Shown here piece after piece: positions 26,992-36,528 of a DNA stretch of 64,000 nt (its first letter is position 1; each line of letters begins with the position of its first letter). The DNA lies in NCBI RefSeq assembly GCF_002218025.2, contig NZ_AP018681.1, positions 434,001 to 498,000 of the forward strand, read 5' to 3'. Under the pieces are notes generated by a model that saw nothing but the letters and a program-made list of their open reading frames with translations, was not told the origin of the DNA and did not search any database. This DNA is from Vibrio casei. GTDB lineage: Bacteria > Pseudomonadota > Gammaproteobacteria > Enterobacterales > Vibrionaceae. The position numbers were made by a program, and so were the translations under genes.

Positions 26992-29361
26992 TTATCGGTT
27001 CTCAAATCGGTTGTAATCGAGAAGACCTGCTTCTATTGGCTGATCTTTTTCATACCATTTGTGTAACTTGTCACTAAATTGCCAGAAATTTTTATCACTA
27101 CGACGAACACCATATTTATTTAGGATAGCAACATAATCATTGTCTTCTTTTATGGTCGATAACCGTTGATAAAAATCGCTGATGTCATTTTCATTAAGGT
27201 ATAGGAAGGCAGAAGGGTAGCTGCCGACGACGCCTTTCACAAACGTAAGGTCATCGTTTTCAGGATCTCGATTACTTTCTTCATCAAACAAGCTTGAAAT
27301 ATTACGATGAGAATTGTTATGAATAATGGTGAAGACTTGTTCTTTACCTGAATGAGTCGTGATCATTACTGTTAGTAGCTGAGGAACCCAGCGCAGCCCA
27401 CTTCCTTTAATGGTGTTAATCTTTTGAAGGGTAGCTTCGTGCTGTGCGGTTAATCCCGTATTTTTTATTTCATAGCGATGCGTGAGCACTGGCGCTAAAC
27501 GTTTTTTGAGCATTTGATAAAGCTCGGTTTGTGGATGACTCGTTTGATATTTGACGTTGGTCGGTTGTTCAAATGGTTTGACATCACGCTGGATAAAAGC
27601 ACTTAATTGAGGTGGAGAGTTTTGGTACCAGCTTTCCATTAAGTGGTGGCGATCCTCGATCGGTAGTAAAGATAAGAAGTTTTCTTCCCCTTCCATTCGT
27701 AGAAAATCCATAAACATACGAGTAATCAGTTGGTGACCAAAGTTGCCATATACATCAAAGCCATCCACTAATAAGTATTGAATACGTTCGAGTAAAGCAT
27801 AGTCCATTATCCATGCGGTTTTAGGTGGGGTACCGACTAAACCTTGTACGACAGAAGCACTGTCAAAGTGGCGAAAAACGGTTAAAGCCGCATTTGGATT
27901 TTTTCCATCGCCATCCCAAACTAAATCGGTGGTTAAGTGTTCGCCGTCCTTAAACCATTCGTTCATTGCCCGAGTCTTGGCTTCAAGATATTGGGCTTGT
28001 TGCTTGGAATAAGACAGCCATTGATACGTCGGAATCAAGTTACTTTCTTTTTCAGAAGGCAAGTGTAGGTTCTCCATTTGGCTGTCATAGAATGTCTTAA
28101 CTTGAGGCGAACTGGATGATTTAGGATCAACAAAAAAGACCCAAAAACGGTCGTTGATAACATTTAAAGCAAGTTGACCACGGCATACCGGACCTTTGAT
28201 AAAACTCATGATGGTATTCTGAGCATTATCCAACATGAATTGATAACGAGCTTCTACCGGTAAGGAAACAAATGCTGTCATAGGATTAGCCGATACTTTT
28301 GGTTTATAGCTGGGTAAAGCATCCACTTGGTAAGTCGGCTGGATGAAAAGATCTCGAATACGTTTCAACTTTTTGCCATTAAAGGCATAGGGTTGGTGTG
28401 TTTTATCCACAATGGTTGCTGGATAAGCGACTAACCGATAATAGACGCGTTCAACTTTTGGATCATCATATGGGCGACGGGTGGCAATTCGCTTCACTGG
28501 CAGCCCCGGTGGCGTCGCAGAGCGTACTAAAGCAAAAAATTGGATTGGGCTGTTAGGTGTTGCTTTTTGAAAATCTGAAAAATAAATATGGGATAAAAAC
28601 AAATGCTCATAAATATATCGACTGGTGAGCTGTTGTTTTAATGAATCATCATTTAAGAATGCTTCCCAGATGTCGACTTGCTTGGTTTGTTGCTTAGAAA
28701 GTGGTTGATGGGCTGTCATTACTGCGCCATCAGACAACCAAGTCATCAGAGTATTATGTTCTTTATTACTTAAAGCGGGCATACCGTAAGGCATTCCCCA
28801 AGTTGGGTAATTGGTTTGATACTGGTCTATATTTTCAATCGTTGGGCATTTTTGTTGACGATTGATTTTAAAATCAAACCCTTCGAGTTGTGTTTGTTCA
28901 GGAAGGGGATGAGCTTTCTTTTGAGTGAGTAAACGTGCCACTAAACCAGCTTCTAGATTGGCTTCAGGAATTTGTGAGCGTTCATTGAGAATTGGGTGAA
29001 ATCCAATCTCTCGCCATTCTTGTGTGGTTTGCGCATCTTCAAATAAACGGGTCGGATTTGACGCTGTTAATCGTGTGCCTTCGTAGACTAAGCTTTTATT
29101 TGCGCCTCTATCGATACCTTCAACCGATGAGAGTTTGAGCTGGCAGGGTGCATCATAACAGGCGTGACAAACCACGCAGCGGTTATCTAAAATGGGTTTT
29201 ATTTCACGCACGAAGCGTTGCGCTGCCTTACTATTGTACTCTGGCGTTCTTGGTTGAACTTGCTGTTTTCCAAAAAGTTGATCGTAATTTATACCGGTGT
29301 AAACGGCACAACCAGAGATGACTGAGATAAAGATCAGAGCGACAAGATGTTTTAATTTCAT
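26992..29361 (-). CDS. cti: Fatty acid cis/trans isomerase (c-type haem protein)
   Basis: 789 aa. The N-terminus is a signal or lipoprotein-like segment (LVALIFISVISGCAVYTGIN, Cys near residue 18). CVVCHACYDAPCQ near residue 62 is the c-type haem motif of Cti, followed by LKLSSVEGIDRGANK. Further family blocks are PTWGMPYGMPALS, AWIMDYALLERIQYLLVDGF and YGNFGHQL. Cti isomerises cis-unsaturated acyl chains of membrane phospholipids to trans, without energy input, to stiffen membranes under solvent, heat or salt stress. Single gene. Length matches the family (about 760-790 aa). Confidence 0.92.
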   Translation of the reverse strand: MKLKHLVALIFISVISGCAVYTGINYDQLFGKQQVQPRTPEYNSKAAQRFVREIKPILDNRCVVCHACYDAPCQLKLSSVEGIDRGANKSLVYEGTRLTASNPTRLFEDAQTTQEWREIGFHPILNERSQIPEANLEAGLVARLLTQKKAHPLPEQTQLEGFDFKINRQQKCPTIENIDQYQTNYPTWGMPYGMPALSNKEHNTLMTWLSDGAVMTAHQPLSKQQTKQVDIWEAFLNDDSLKQQLTSRYIYEHLFLSHIYFSDFQKATPNSPIQFFALVRSATPPGLPVKRIATRRPYDDPKVERVYYRLVAYPATIVDKTHQPYAFNGKKLKRIRDLFIQPTYQVDALPSYKPKVSANPMTAFVSLPVEARYQFMLDNAQNTIMSFIKGPVCRGQLALNVINDRFWVFFVDPKSSSSPQVKTFYDSQMENLHLPSEKESNLIPTYQWLSYSKQQAQYLEAKTRAMNEWFKDGEHLTTDLVWDGDGKNPNAALTVFRHFDSASVVQGLVGTPPKTAWIMDYALLERIQYLLVDGFDVYGNFGHQLITRMFMDFLRMEGEENFLSLLPIEDRHHLMESWYQNSPPQLSAFIQRDVKPFEQPTNVKYQTSHPQTELYQMLKKRLAPVLTHRYEIKNTGLTAQHEATLQKINTIKGSGLRWVPQLLTVMITTHSGKEQVFTIIHNNSHRNISSLFDEESNRDPENDDLTFVKGVVGSYPSAFLYLNENDISDFYQRLSTIKEDNDYVAILNKYGVRRSDKNFWQFSDKLHKWYEKDQPIEAGLLDYNRFENR

Positions 29362-29753
29362 CCTAAATCCATTTATATTATTTGTAATCAGTTACTTGGG
29401 TGTATACACAAGTGGTATAAAAATATAGATATCAATAAGGATACCAAACACTGGAGTATTTACACAAAATAGCAATGAATGTGGTTTTTTTTAAATACAA
29501 TATTAGCCATACCTATTGATTTGTTGGAGTCATTATACCCATGAATATGTTCGATGATTATTTATAAGTATTTGATTGATTTAAAGCATTAAACGCCAAA
29601 ATGGTTTTTAGTAAACTGAGCGCTATGATAAATTTACGTCAGAATTTTTACGGAGTACTCTTCTGTATTTTCTTTACGTTATACTAAATCAAATAACAAT
29701 AGATAGATCAGTACATCATAAAGATAATAAACCAAACTGAGAGAACATAAATT
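29362..29753. other. AT-rich divergent promoter region (cti / DUF3332 gene)
   Basis: 392 bases without a gene between two divergent starts. TATACT near 29681 could be a -10 for the rightward gene, but its -35 is weak. No operator, repeat or small gene was recognised. Confidence 0.4.
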
Positions 29754-30290
29754 ATGAAAAAGTTGAAAATAGCGATTGTAGCAGCATTAGGTGTGACAAC
29801 ATTGAGTGGTTGCATGGGACAAATGGGCGTAACGGGCCTAGTCACAAAAGGTAACTTAATGGCTGTCGATAACCGCTATGCGCGTGAAGGTCTATTTATT
29901 TTAATGAGCCCAATTTACGGTATTGCTTCTATTGCTGATTTATTTATCTTTAACTCAATCGAGTTTTGGACTGGCAAAAACATCATTACGGGTAAATCGC
30001 CAGCAGTTGTTGATACAAAAATTGATGCTTTATTAAAAGTAAATGATAAAGTCGACGGTTCTTTAACAACAGCACCTGTTCAGGCGAACAATGCTCAAGT
30101 TGAAAATACGACTATTCAACAAATTGACGATAACACTCTTGAAATGAACATTTCTTACGTCAATGGTACACAAAAGACACTTCGTGGTGTTAAAACAGGC
30201 GATGCTGTTGAGTTCTATTCTGATAACCAACTGGTTACGACTGTGAAAATCCAAGAATTAGAAAACTACGTTACTGCTGCCCAGCTTTAA
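29754..30290 (+). CDS. DUF3332 family lipoprotein
   Basis: 178 aa. Signal peptide with lipobox LSGC (Cys at residue 20), so it should be lipid-anchored. The body has GNLMAVDNRYAREGLFILMSPIYGIASIADLFIFNSIEFWTG (residues 35-76, quoted only in part by other tools as DUF3332), containing a hydrophobic stretch. The C-terminal half is soluble and rich in beta-type sequence. Function unknown. Single gene, closed by a very strong terminator at 30354-30388. Confidence 0.8.
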   Translation: MKKLKIAIVAALGVTTLSGCMGQMGVTGLVTKGNLMAVDNRYAREGLFILMSPIYGIASIADLFIFNSIEFWTGKNIITGKSPAVVDTKIDALLKVNDKVDGSLTTAPVQANNAQVENTTIQQIDDNTLEMNISYVNGTQKTLRGVKTGDAVEFYSDNQLVTTVKIQELENYVTAAQL

Positions 30291-30353
30291 TGTATTTGCA
30301 CTTAATTTACTAAGTAAAGTATAAGTAAATTAATGTAGGTAATGTTGGTATTG

Positions 30354-30388
30354 AAACAGAGTGAACTGAAAAGTTTACTCTGTTTTTT
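30354..30388 (+). terminator. Intrinsic terminator after the DUF3332 gene
   Basis: AAACAGAGTGAACT (30354-30367), loop GAAA, AGTTTACTCTGTTT (30372-30385) and T-run to 30388. A 14-bp stem with one G-U pair. The rest of the gap 30291-30639 shows nothing further. Confidence 0.92.
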
Positions 30389-30639
30389 ATGTTAGATTTT
30401 TAAGTGTCAAATTAATGTACATAAGCAACGCCAAGATGAGAGTTTTGAACCTTAAAGTCATTTGATATAGGCATCCTCTTCTTTATATTCGCTTTATTTC
30501 ATTCACTAAAATCAATCTGAATTACGGTTAACCCCGTCACATCTTTTGAGGTTTACGACTTAAGTTCTACAGTTATTCACATCTAAAGACTGCATATTAA
30601 GCATGTGGGATGGTTTTGCTTCGTGTGATTGGGGAAAAT

Positions 30640-30876
30640 ATGTTTGAAACAATGGTTATGGTTGTTGAAAAAAGTATCTTAGTGATAGGCATTGCCTTGA
30701 TTTTGATGAGTTTGTATCAATATGGTAAGCGTAGCCAAGATTGGAAAGGTGTCGTAACCGTATTTTACAAGAGAGTTGAAATGACTGTACAGGAGTTTAA
30801 GTTTTATAAATTAGGTGTCAGTTTGGTGATATTTGCAGTGATATTAAGAATTGTAATTTTAATATTCTGGCCATAA
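30640..30876 (+). CDS. Small two-helix membrane protein, unknown function
   Basis: 78 aa from ATG 30640, preceded by GGGG at 30631-30634. An ATG at 30610 would add ten residues. Two hydrophobic segments (about 8-25 and 55-76) flank a charged central stretch (QYGKRSQDWKG...KRVEMTVQEF). No family was recognised. It has codon use like its neighbours, so it is probably real. It lies between the DUF3332 gene and guaC as a single gene. Confidence 0.55.
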   Translation: MFETMVMVVEKSILVIGIALILMSLYQYGKRSQDWKGVVTVFYKRVEMTVQEFKFYKLGVSLVIFAVILRIVILIFWP

Positions 30877-31021
30877 AAAGTCGCATTAACATAAACTCTT
30901 TAATTATCAGAATCTTAAGATTGAATTCTATTGACTTTATAGTCAGTTTTTAAATGGAAGCTGACATAAAGTACCATAAAAAAAATTAAAATATCAGACT
31001 AGTAAGAAAAAAATCACAACC

Positions 31022-31065
31022 TATAATGCTGAAAACCGGAGCGTCTGCCAACGCTCCGGTTTTTT
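31022..31065 (+). promoter_or_regulatory. guaC leader: -10 box followed at once by an intrinsic terminator
   Basis: A perfect -10 box TATAAT (31022-31027) is followed five bases later by AAAACCGGAGCGT (31032-31044), loop CTGCCA, ACGCTCCGGTTTT (31051-31063) and T to 31065. It is either the terminator of the upstream small gene or an attenuator in the guaC leader, because guaC begins 114 bases downstream. The -35 is poor. The gap 30877-31178 also holds a weak hairpin TGACT-TTAT-AGTCA-GTTTTT near 30930. Confidence 0.6.
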
Positions 31066-31178
31066 GTGTCCGAAATATAGATGAACACTTCTGCCAAAGT
31101 ATTCATCTCGCATGCAGCAGATACATGTTTGCAGCGTCAAGGACGCATACATTTTATGTAATAAAGGAAATTTGCACT

Positions 31179-32222
31179 ATGCGTATCGAACAAGAACTTA
31201 AGTTAGGCTTTAAAGATGTATTATTCCGCCCGAAGCGTTCTACATTAAAAAGTCGTTCTCAAGTAAATTTAACCCGCGATTTTACGTTTAAGCATAGCGG
31301 ACGTCAATGGTCTGGTGTACCTGTTATTGCCGCTAATATGGATTCTGTTGGTAGTTTCAATATGGCAAAAGCGTTAGCAGAACATGGTGTAATGACGGCG
31401 ATTCATAAACACTACACCGTTGAAGATTGGAAAGGTTTTATTGAATCAAATGAAGCAAATGTTCTAAACAATGCAATGGTATCGACTGGTACTTCAGAAG
31501 CTGATTTCCAAAAGACCAAAGATATTATGGCAATGAGCGATGATTTGATCTTTATCTGTATCGATATAGCTAATGGCTATTCTGAGCATTTAGTGGATTA
31601 TGTGACTAAAGTGCGTGCAGAATTCCCGGACAAAGTGATCAGTGCTGGTAACGTGGTTACGGGCGATATGGTTGAAGAACTTATCCTAGCGGGTGCCGAT
31701 ATCGTTAAAGTCGGTATTGGTCCAGGTTCAGTGTGTACAACTCGTGTTAAAACTGGTGTCGGTTATCCTCAACTTTCTGCCATTATTGAATGTGCGGATG
31801 CCGCTCACGGTCTAGGTGGCATGATCATCGGTGACGGTGGCTGTACTTGTGCGGGTGACGTATCGAAAGCCTTTGGTGGCGGTGCCGATTTCGTGATGCT
31901 TGGTGGTATGCTAGCTGGTCACGAAGAATCAGGTGGCGAGCGCATTGAACAAGATGGTAAATCATTCATGAAATTCTACGGCATGAGTAGCCAGTCTGCG
32001 ATGAAGAAGCATTCAGGTGGTGTGGCGAAGTATCGTGCGGCGGAAGGGAAAACAGTGCTGATTCCATTTCGTGGAACCGTGCATGAAACCATTAACGATA
32101 TTCTTGGTGGCGTGCGCTCAACCTGTACGTACGTTGGCGCGGCGAAGCTTAAAGAGTTAACCAAACGCACCACGTTCATCCGTGTGCAAGAACAAGAAAA
32201 CAACGTTTACGGACGTGAATAA
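31179..32222 (+). CDS. guaC: GMP reductase
   Basis: 347 aa from ATG 31179 behind AAAGGAA; the open frame extends to 31026 but through the leader hairpin. An IMPDH/GMPR TIM barrel: the catalytic loop is [21 protein letters not shown] (near residues 178-197) with the active Cys, and [20 protein letters not shown] binds phosphate. It reduces GMP to IMP and ammonia with NADPH. The length is exactly that of enterobacterial GuaC. Its last codons contain the protospacer (32163-32194) used by the CRISPR-associated transposon inserted 23 bp downstream; the gene itself is left intact. Confidence 0.97.
   Translation: MRIEQELKLGFKDVLFRPKRSTLKSRSQVNLTRDFTFKHSGRQWSGVPVIAANMDSVGSFNMAKALAEHGVMTAIHKHYTVEDWKGFIESNEANVLNNAMVSTGTSEADFQKTKDIMAMSDDLIFICIDIANGYSEHLVDYVTKVRAEFPDKVISAGNVVTGDMVEELILAGADIVKVGIGPGSVCTTRVKTGVGYPQLSAIIECADAAHGLGGMIIGDGGCTCAGDVSKAFGGGADFVMLGGMLAGHEESGGERIEQDGKSFMKFYGMSSQSAMKKHSGGVAKYRAAEGKTVLIPFRGTVHETINDILGGVRSTCTYVGAAKLKELTKRTTFIRVQEQENNVYGRE
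32161..32194 (+). other. CAST target: CC PAM plus 32-bp protospacer inside guaC
   Basis: CC at 32161-32162 is a type I-F PAM. The next 32 bases encode [10 protein letters not shown](Q) of GuaC and match the spacer at 38595-38626 at 26 of 32 positions. Mismatches fall at positions 6, 12, 15, 18, 21 and 24, all third codon positions. The transposon end lies 51 bases beyond the protospacer, the distance expected for I-F3 CASTs. Confidence 0.93.
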
Positions 32223-32245
32223 ATTGCTAGTTTAACCTTTAAATG

Positions 32246-32313
32246 TGTTGATACAACCATAAATTGATATTTACAACCATATATTGATATTTCGTACAAC
32301 CATAATTTGATAT
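32246..32313. repeat. Transposon end with three TnsB-binding repeats
   Basis: After the terminal TGT, three 19-bp repeats of the form TACAACCATAAATTGATAT lie at 32252-32270, 32272-32290 and 32295-32313. They differ at one or two positions. This is the arrangement of Tn7-like ends, where TnsB transposase binds in tandem. Confidence 0.9.
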
Positions 32314-32372
32314 TGCCTCTTCATGGTCTAAGCTTACGTAAGTTTACGACAAAATCGTGAAGAGGCAATATT

Positions 32373-32877
32373 ATGTCTGATCTACTTTCCCCTTCTACAG
32401 CCATCCTGGTTGCACTAGAAAATGCATTTTCTACGCCTGCTCGAAACTTAACTAAGTCACGCGGGAAAAATATACACCGATACGTCAGTGCTAAAATGGG
32501 AAAAAGAGTTACAGTAGAATCTTTTTTAGAATGTGCTGCCTGTTATCATTTTGATTTTGAGTCCAGCATCTTTCGCTTCTGTTCTCAGCCGATAAGATTT
32601 TCATACTGTTTAAATGGTAAGACCCATACCTATGTTCCAGACTTTCTAGTTCAATTTGATACCGGTGAATTTAAGCTGTACGAAGTAAAGTCCGATATGG
32701 AAAGCTCAAAAGACGAATTTCAATGTGAATGGGAGGCAAAAGTACAAAGCGCCTTTGAGTTAGGTTTGGAGCTAGAGCTGGTTACAGAGGGAGAAATACT
32801 GGATGAGGTCATATTTAGCAACCTTAAGCTTTTGCATCGATATGCTTCAAGAGATAACTTGAATCACTTTCCCTCTC
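32373..32877 (+). pseudogene. tnsA: tnsA, 5' part (split by IS3-family insertion)
   Basis: About 168 codons of the Tn7-like endonuclease TnsA that cuts the 5' ends of the transposon. The catalytic core is retained: YVPDFLVQF...KLYEVKSDME (near residues 89-111) supplies the restriction-endonuclease-like Asp and E-x-K, preceded by an N-terminal Glu region. An open frame runs to a TAG at 32888, but the last codons come from the insertion sequence. The missing winged-helix end, which contacts TnsC, is found at 34508-34710 after the insertion. Joining the two parts restores the frame (...NHFPS-QHRFHQTLL...). Confidence 0.85.
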
Positions 32878-32935
32878 TGTCAGACTAGTTGTCGCGCTTA
32901 ATATTCAACCATTAAACAGAGGGCGTGGAGTAACA

Positions 32936-33433
32936 ATGAAACATTATTCAGCGCAAAGCAAAGAGTCGGCTCTTCAGAAGATGATGCCTCCAAATAATAT
33001 AGCAATAGCCCAATTATCAATCGAGATGGGGATTGGTGAATCAACCTTGTATAATTGGCGAAAACAAGCAATTGATAAGGGGCATTTAGTGCCAGGTGAT
33101 GGAAAGAATGCTGAGCAGTGGTCATCAGCAAATAAATTCTCAGTCGTGTTGGAAACAGCCTCTTTAAATCAAGCTGAGTTAGCGGAATATTGCCGAGGCA
33201 AAGGTCTTTATGTGGAACAAGTATCGGCTTGGCGAAATGCGTGTATAGATGCAAACGCTAACGTTAAAGAGCAAGAAAAAGCCTTCTCCACCGAAACAAA
33301 GAAAGATAAAAAACAGATCAATCAATTAGAAAAGGAGCTACGTCGAAAAGATAAGGCACTCGCTGAAACCGCAGCACTATTGGTGTTAAGAAAAAAAGCA
33401 AATGCGATCTGGGGGGAAGCCGAGGACGAATGA
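32936..33433 (+). CDS. IS3-family transposase OrfA (HTH protein)
   Basis: 165 aa. An N-terminal HTH (AIAQLSIEMGIGESTLYNWRKQ, residues 22-43, typical of IS3 OrfA) is followed by a second HTH-like part and a C-terminal coiled coil (KKDKKQINQLEKELRRKDKAL). It overlaps orfB by ATGA (33430-33433). A run of seven A at 33391-33397 could also support the -1 ribosomal frameshift that makes the OrfAB fusion in many IS3 elements. OrfA recognises the IS ends. Confidence 0.85.
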   Translation: MKHYSAQSKESALQKMMPPNNIAIAQLSIEMGIGESTLYNWRKQAIDKGHLVPGDGKNAEQWSSANKFSVVLETASLNQAELAEYCRGKGLYVEQVSAWRNACIDANANVKEQEKAFSTETKKDKKQINQLEKELRRKDKALAETAALLVLRKKANAIWGEAEDE

Positions 33434-34479
33434 TCCTCGACTCAGCTCGCATTCAAGCAGTTAAACTAGTTAATGAAGCTGTGAGTTCTGGTGCGCCAAA
33501 GTTTAAAGCTTGCCGTGAACTTGGGATCAGTGTCCGGACGTATCAACGTTGGACTGTTGACGGGAACATAAAAACAGATGGTAGACCAATATCTCAGCGC
33601 CCTGAGCCAAAAAATAAGCTATCAAAAGCAGAGAGAGATAACATATTAGCCATCGTTAATAGCGATGATTTTAAGAGCTTACCACCAAGCCAAATCGTCC
33701 CTACATTAGCAGATGAGGGTATTTATCTTGCTTCTGAATCAACATATTATCGTGTTCTTCATGAAGAAAAACAGCAAAACGCTCGCGGACGTAGTCAGAT
33801 AAAAGAGAGAAAAGTACCGACGACACACTGTGCTACAGGGCCAAACCAAGTGTGGTGTTGGGATATTACTTGGTTACCAGGCCCCGCTAAAGGGCTGCAT
33901 TTTTATTTATATTTGATACTCGATATATTTAGTCGAAAGATTGTTGGATGGGAAATTCATGATGACGAATCAGCAGAAAATGCATCAATATTAATTAAGA
34001 AAGCTCATTTAAAAGAAGGAGTTAAAGATAATCCTCTGGTACTGCATTCGGATAATGGAAGCCCAATGAAAGGCTCATCAATGCTTGAAACACTTTATAG
34101 TTTAGGTGTCGTGTCGTCTTTTAATCGTCCTAGGGTGAGCAATGATAATGCTTATGCTGAGTCGATATTTAAAACGTGTAAATATCGCCCTGACTATCCG
34201 TATAAAGGGTTTTCAACAATTGATGAGGCGCGTAGTTGGGTGTTGAAATTTAGCCACTGGTATAATTTTAACCACAAACATAGTGGCATCAAATACGTCA
34301 GCCCACATCAAAGGCATTCAGGATTAGCGGGTGACATATTGGCTAATAGAAAAGAAGTTTATCAAGGTGCTAAAGATGCTCACCCTGAGCGCTGGAGCGG
34401 TAATATCCGTAATTGGGATTTACCAAAAGAAGTGTACTTAAACCCTGAACAAAATAGTGTCAAGGCTGAGAGTGCATAA
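33430..34479 (+). CDS. IS3-family transposase OrfB (DDE integrase)
   Basis: 349 aa. HTH region at the N-terminus (ACRELGISVRTYQRW), then the rve integrase core with WCWDITWLPG (first Asp), LHSDNGSPM (second Asp) and NAYAESIFKTCKYRPDYP (Glu). All three catalytic acids are present, so the enzyme looks active. The frame is -1 relative to orfA and overlaps it by four bases. Confidence 0.9.
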   Translation: MILDSARIQAVKLVNEAVSSGAPKFKACRELGISVRTYQRWTVDGNIKTDGRPISQRPEPKNKLSKAERDNILAIVNSDDFKSLPPSQIVPTLADEGIYLASESTYYRVLHEEKQQNARGRSQIKERKVPTTHCATGPNQVWCWDITWLPGPAKGLHFYLYLILDIFSRKIVGWEIHDDESAENASILIKKAHLKEGVKDNPLVLHSDNGSPMKGSSMLETLYSLGVVSSFNRPRVSNDNAYAESIFKTCKYRPDYPYKGFSTIDEARSWVLKFSHWYNFNHKHSGIKYVSPHQRHSGLAGDILANRKEVYQGAKDAHPERWSGNIRNWDLPKEVYLNPEQNSVKAESA

Positions 34480-34507
34480 CGTAGTGATCGCGACAACTAG
34501 TTTGACA

Positions 34508-34710
34508 AACACCGCTTTCATCAAACTCTTCTTACTACCCTCAAATTGAATGGTACCCAAACCGCAAAGAGTTTAGGACACCACCTTGGCTTAAATGAAA
34601 AAAAAATATTACCATTTCTATGTGATCTGCTCTCTCGAAACATACTCCAAACAAGCTTAGAGACGCCTCTATCACTCGAATCTGAATTTGAATTGGGTTG
34701 TTATGCCTAA
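34508..34710 (+). pseudogene. tnsA: tnsA, 3' part (C-terminal winged helix)
   Basis: In the frame of the 5' part this encodes HRFHQTLLTTLKLNGTQ, AKSLGHHLGLNEKKILPFLC and a tail ending CYA-stop at 34708-34710. It matches the helical C-terminal domain of TnsA, which binds TnsC. The stop overlaps the tnsB start (ATGCCTAA), the normal tnsA-tnsB junction, so the fragment is clearly the displaced end of tnsA. It has no start of its own. Confidence 0.8.
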
Positions 34711-36517
34711 GAAATCATTTTCGAGTTTTCATCGGAAGTCAGCACTTCAGCAAGAAAAAGTTGAACTGAATGATAGAGGTTTTGATACCAACGTTGATAT
34801 AGAAGAAGCAACATATCAAGATATATCTGCATTTCCTGACAATATAGTCACTCAGATTACTTTTCGTCTAAGTATCCTTCGTTATTTAGCCAGTAAGTGT
34901 GAACAAATCATTCCAAAGACTATCGAACCGCATCGCGTTGCACTACAGCGCTTGCATGACAGGAAGATTCCAAGTGCGATATCAATATACCGTTGGTGGT
35001 TAGTTTTCAGAGCGTCTGATTGTAATCCAGTTAGCTTAGCTCCCAAGAATAAAGATAAAGGTAACAGTAAAGCCAAAGTGCCAACATTCGTTGATGCGTT
35101 AATGGAACAAGCTGTAGAAGGAGTTATCTCTGGGCGAAAAGTGCGAATAAGAAGCGCCTACAAGCGTGTGCGAAGGAAATTACGTCAGCATAATTTGAGC
35201 AATGGTACGAAGTACACATATCCAACTTATGAATCCCTTCGGAAGCGAGTTAATAAGAAAACTCCATTCGAACGATTGGCAGCAAAAAAAGGGGTGCGAG
35301 TTGCGAAAAGAGAATTCCGCCGGATGGGGAAGAAAATATTAACCTCAGCGGTGCTAGAACGAGTGGAAATAGACCATACAGTGGTTGATTTGTTTGCGGT
35401 ACACCCAGTGTATCGAATTGTTGTCGGACGACCTTGGCTTACGCAATTGGTGGATTGTTATAGTAAAGCTGTTGTTGGTTTTTATTTAGGTTTTGAACCT
35501 CCAAGTTATGTATCGGTGTCGCTAGCTCTCAAAAATGCAATACAACGTAAAGATGACTTCTTGTCTTCATACGAATCAGTTGAAAATGAATGGTTGTGTT
35601 ATGGGATCCCTGACTTAATCGTCACTGATAATGGTAAAGAGTTTCTGTCAAAGGCCTTTGATAAAGCATGTGAATCATTGTTGATCAATGTACATCAAAA
35701 CAAAGTCGAAACGCCAGACAACAAACCGCATATTGAACGTAACTACGGCACTATCAATACTTCCTTGTTAGATGATCTTCCAGGGAAAGCTTTCAGTAAG
35801 TACCTTCAAAGAGAAGGTTATGATCCATTGAGAGAAGCCACTCTTACACTAGATGAAATTAAGGAAATTTACTTGATCTGGTTAGTCGATATTTATCATA
35901 CAAAACCTAACCAAAGAGGTACTAATTGTCCGAATGTAGCATGGAGAAGGGGGTGCCAAGAATGGGAACCTGAAGAGTTTACTGGGACTAAAGAAGAGTT
36001 GGACTTCAAATTCGCGATTGTAGACCATAAGCAACTTACTAAAGTTGGAATCACGGTCTATAAAGGCCTCGAATATAGCAGTGTTCGATTAGCTGAATAT
36101 CGGGGTAAAAAAGGCAATCATAAAGTTCAGTTCAAATATAACCCGGAATGTATGGCGGTTATTTGGGTATTGGATCAAGACGAAAATGAATATTTCATCG
36201 TCCCTGCTATTGATTATGAGTACGCAAGCGGAGTTTCACTCTGGCTGCACAAGTATAATATGAAGCATCAAGCAGAATTAAATTCAGCAGATTATGATGA
36301 AGAGAAAGAAATTGATGCAGAGATGAAAATTGAAAAAATTGCTGAACAATCAATTTTTAAGACCAAAAAAACCACAGCTCGGAGACGCGGAGCAAGATAT
36401 CAAGAGAACAGATCTAGGGCAAAAACCATTAGCGAAACAAAGCCTATGCCTGATAAAAAATGTGAAGAAAGTGACGTCATTGTTGATGATGGAGATTGGG
36501 ATATTGATTATGTTTGA
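34703..36517 (+). CDS. tnsB: TnsB, DDE transposase of the CAST
   Basis: 604 aa from ATG 34703 (MPKKSFSSF). N-terminal DNA-binding helices precede the rve catalytic core: EIDHTVVDL (first Asp, near residue 222), IPDLIVTDNGKEF (second Asp, near 308) and KPHIERNYGTINTSLL (Glu, near 344). The basic C-terminal tail (KKTTARRRGARYQ) is the part that contacts TnsC. TnsB binds the 19-bp end repeats, cuts the 3' ends and joins them to the target. The gene is intact, overlaps tnsA by eight bases and is followed 11 bases later by tnsC. Confidence 0.93.
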   Translation: MPKKSFSSFHRKSALQQEKVELNDRGFDTNVDIEEATYQDISAFPDNIVTQITFRLSILRYLASKCEQIIPKTIEPHRVALQRLHDRKIPSAISIYRWWLVFRASDCNPVSLAPKNKDKGNSKAKVPTFVDALMEQAVEGVISGRKVRIRSAYKRVRRKLRQHNLSNGTKYTYPTYESLRKRVNKKTPFERLAAKKGVRVAKREFRRMGKKILTSAVLERVEIDHTVVDLFAVHPVYRIVVGRPWLTQLVDCYSKAVVGFYLGFEPPSYVSVSLALKNAIQRKDDFLSSYESVENEWLCYGIPDLIVTDNGKEFLSKAFDKACESLLINVHQNKVETPDNKPHIERNYGTINTSLLDDLPGKAFSKYLQREGYDPLREATLTLDEIKEIYLIWLVDIYHTKPNQRGTNCPNVAWRRGCQEWEPEEFTGTKEELDFKFAIVDHKQLTKVGITVYKGLEYSSVRLAEYRGKKGNHKVQFKYNPECMAVIWVLDQDENEYFIVPAIDYEYASGVSLWLHKYNMKHQAELNSADYDEEKEIDAEMKIEKIAEQSIFKTKKTTARRRGARYQENRSRAKTISETKPMPDKKCEESDVIVDDGDWDIDYV

Positions 36518-36528
36518 GGGTTTCTTCG

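Larger units (their letters stand above)
32878..34507 (+). mobile_element. IS3-family insertion sequence inside tnsA
   Basis: 1630 bp with 19-bp inverted ends: TGTCAGACTAGTTGTCGCG at 32878-32896, and the reverse complement at 34489-34507 with one mismatch (TGTCAAACTAG...). It carries two overlapping frames, orfA and orfB. No matching target duplication is visible (CTC versus AAC next to the ends). Exact removal restores the tnsA frame. Confidence 0.85.
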
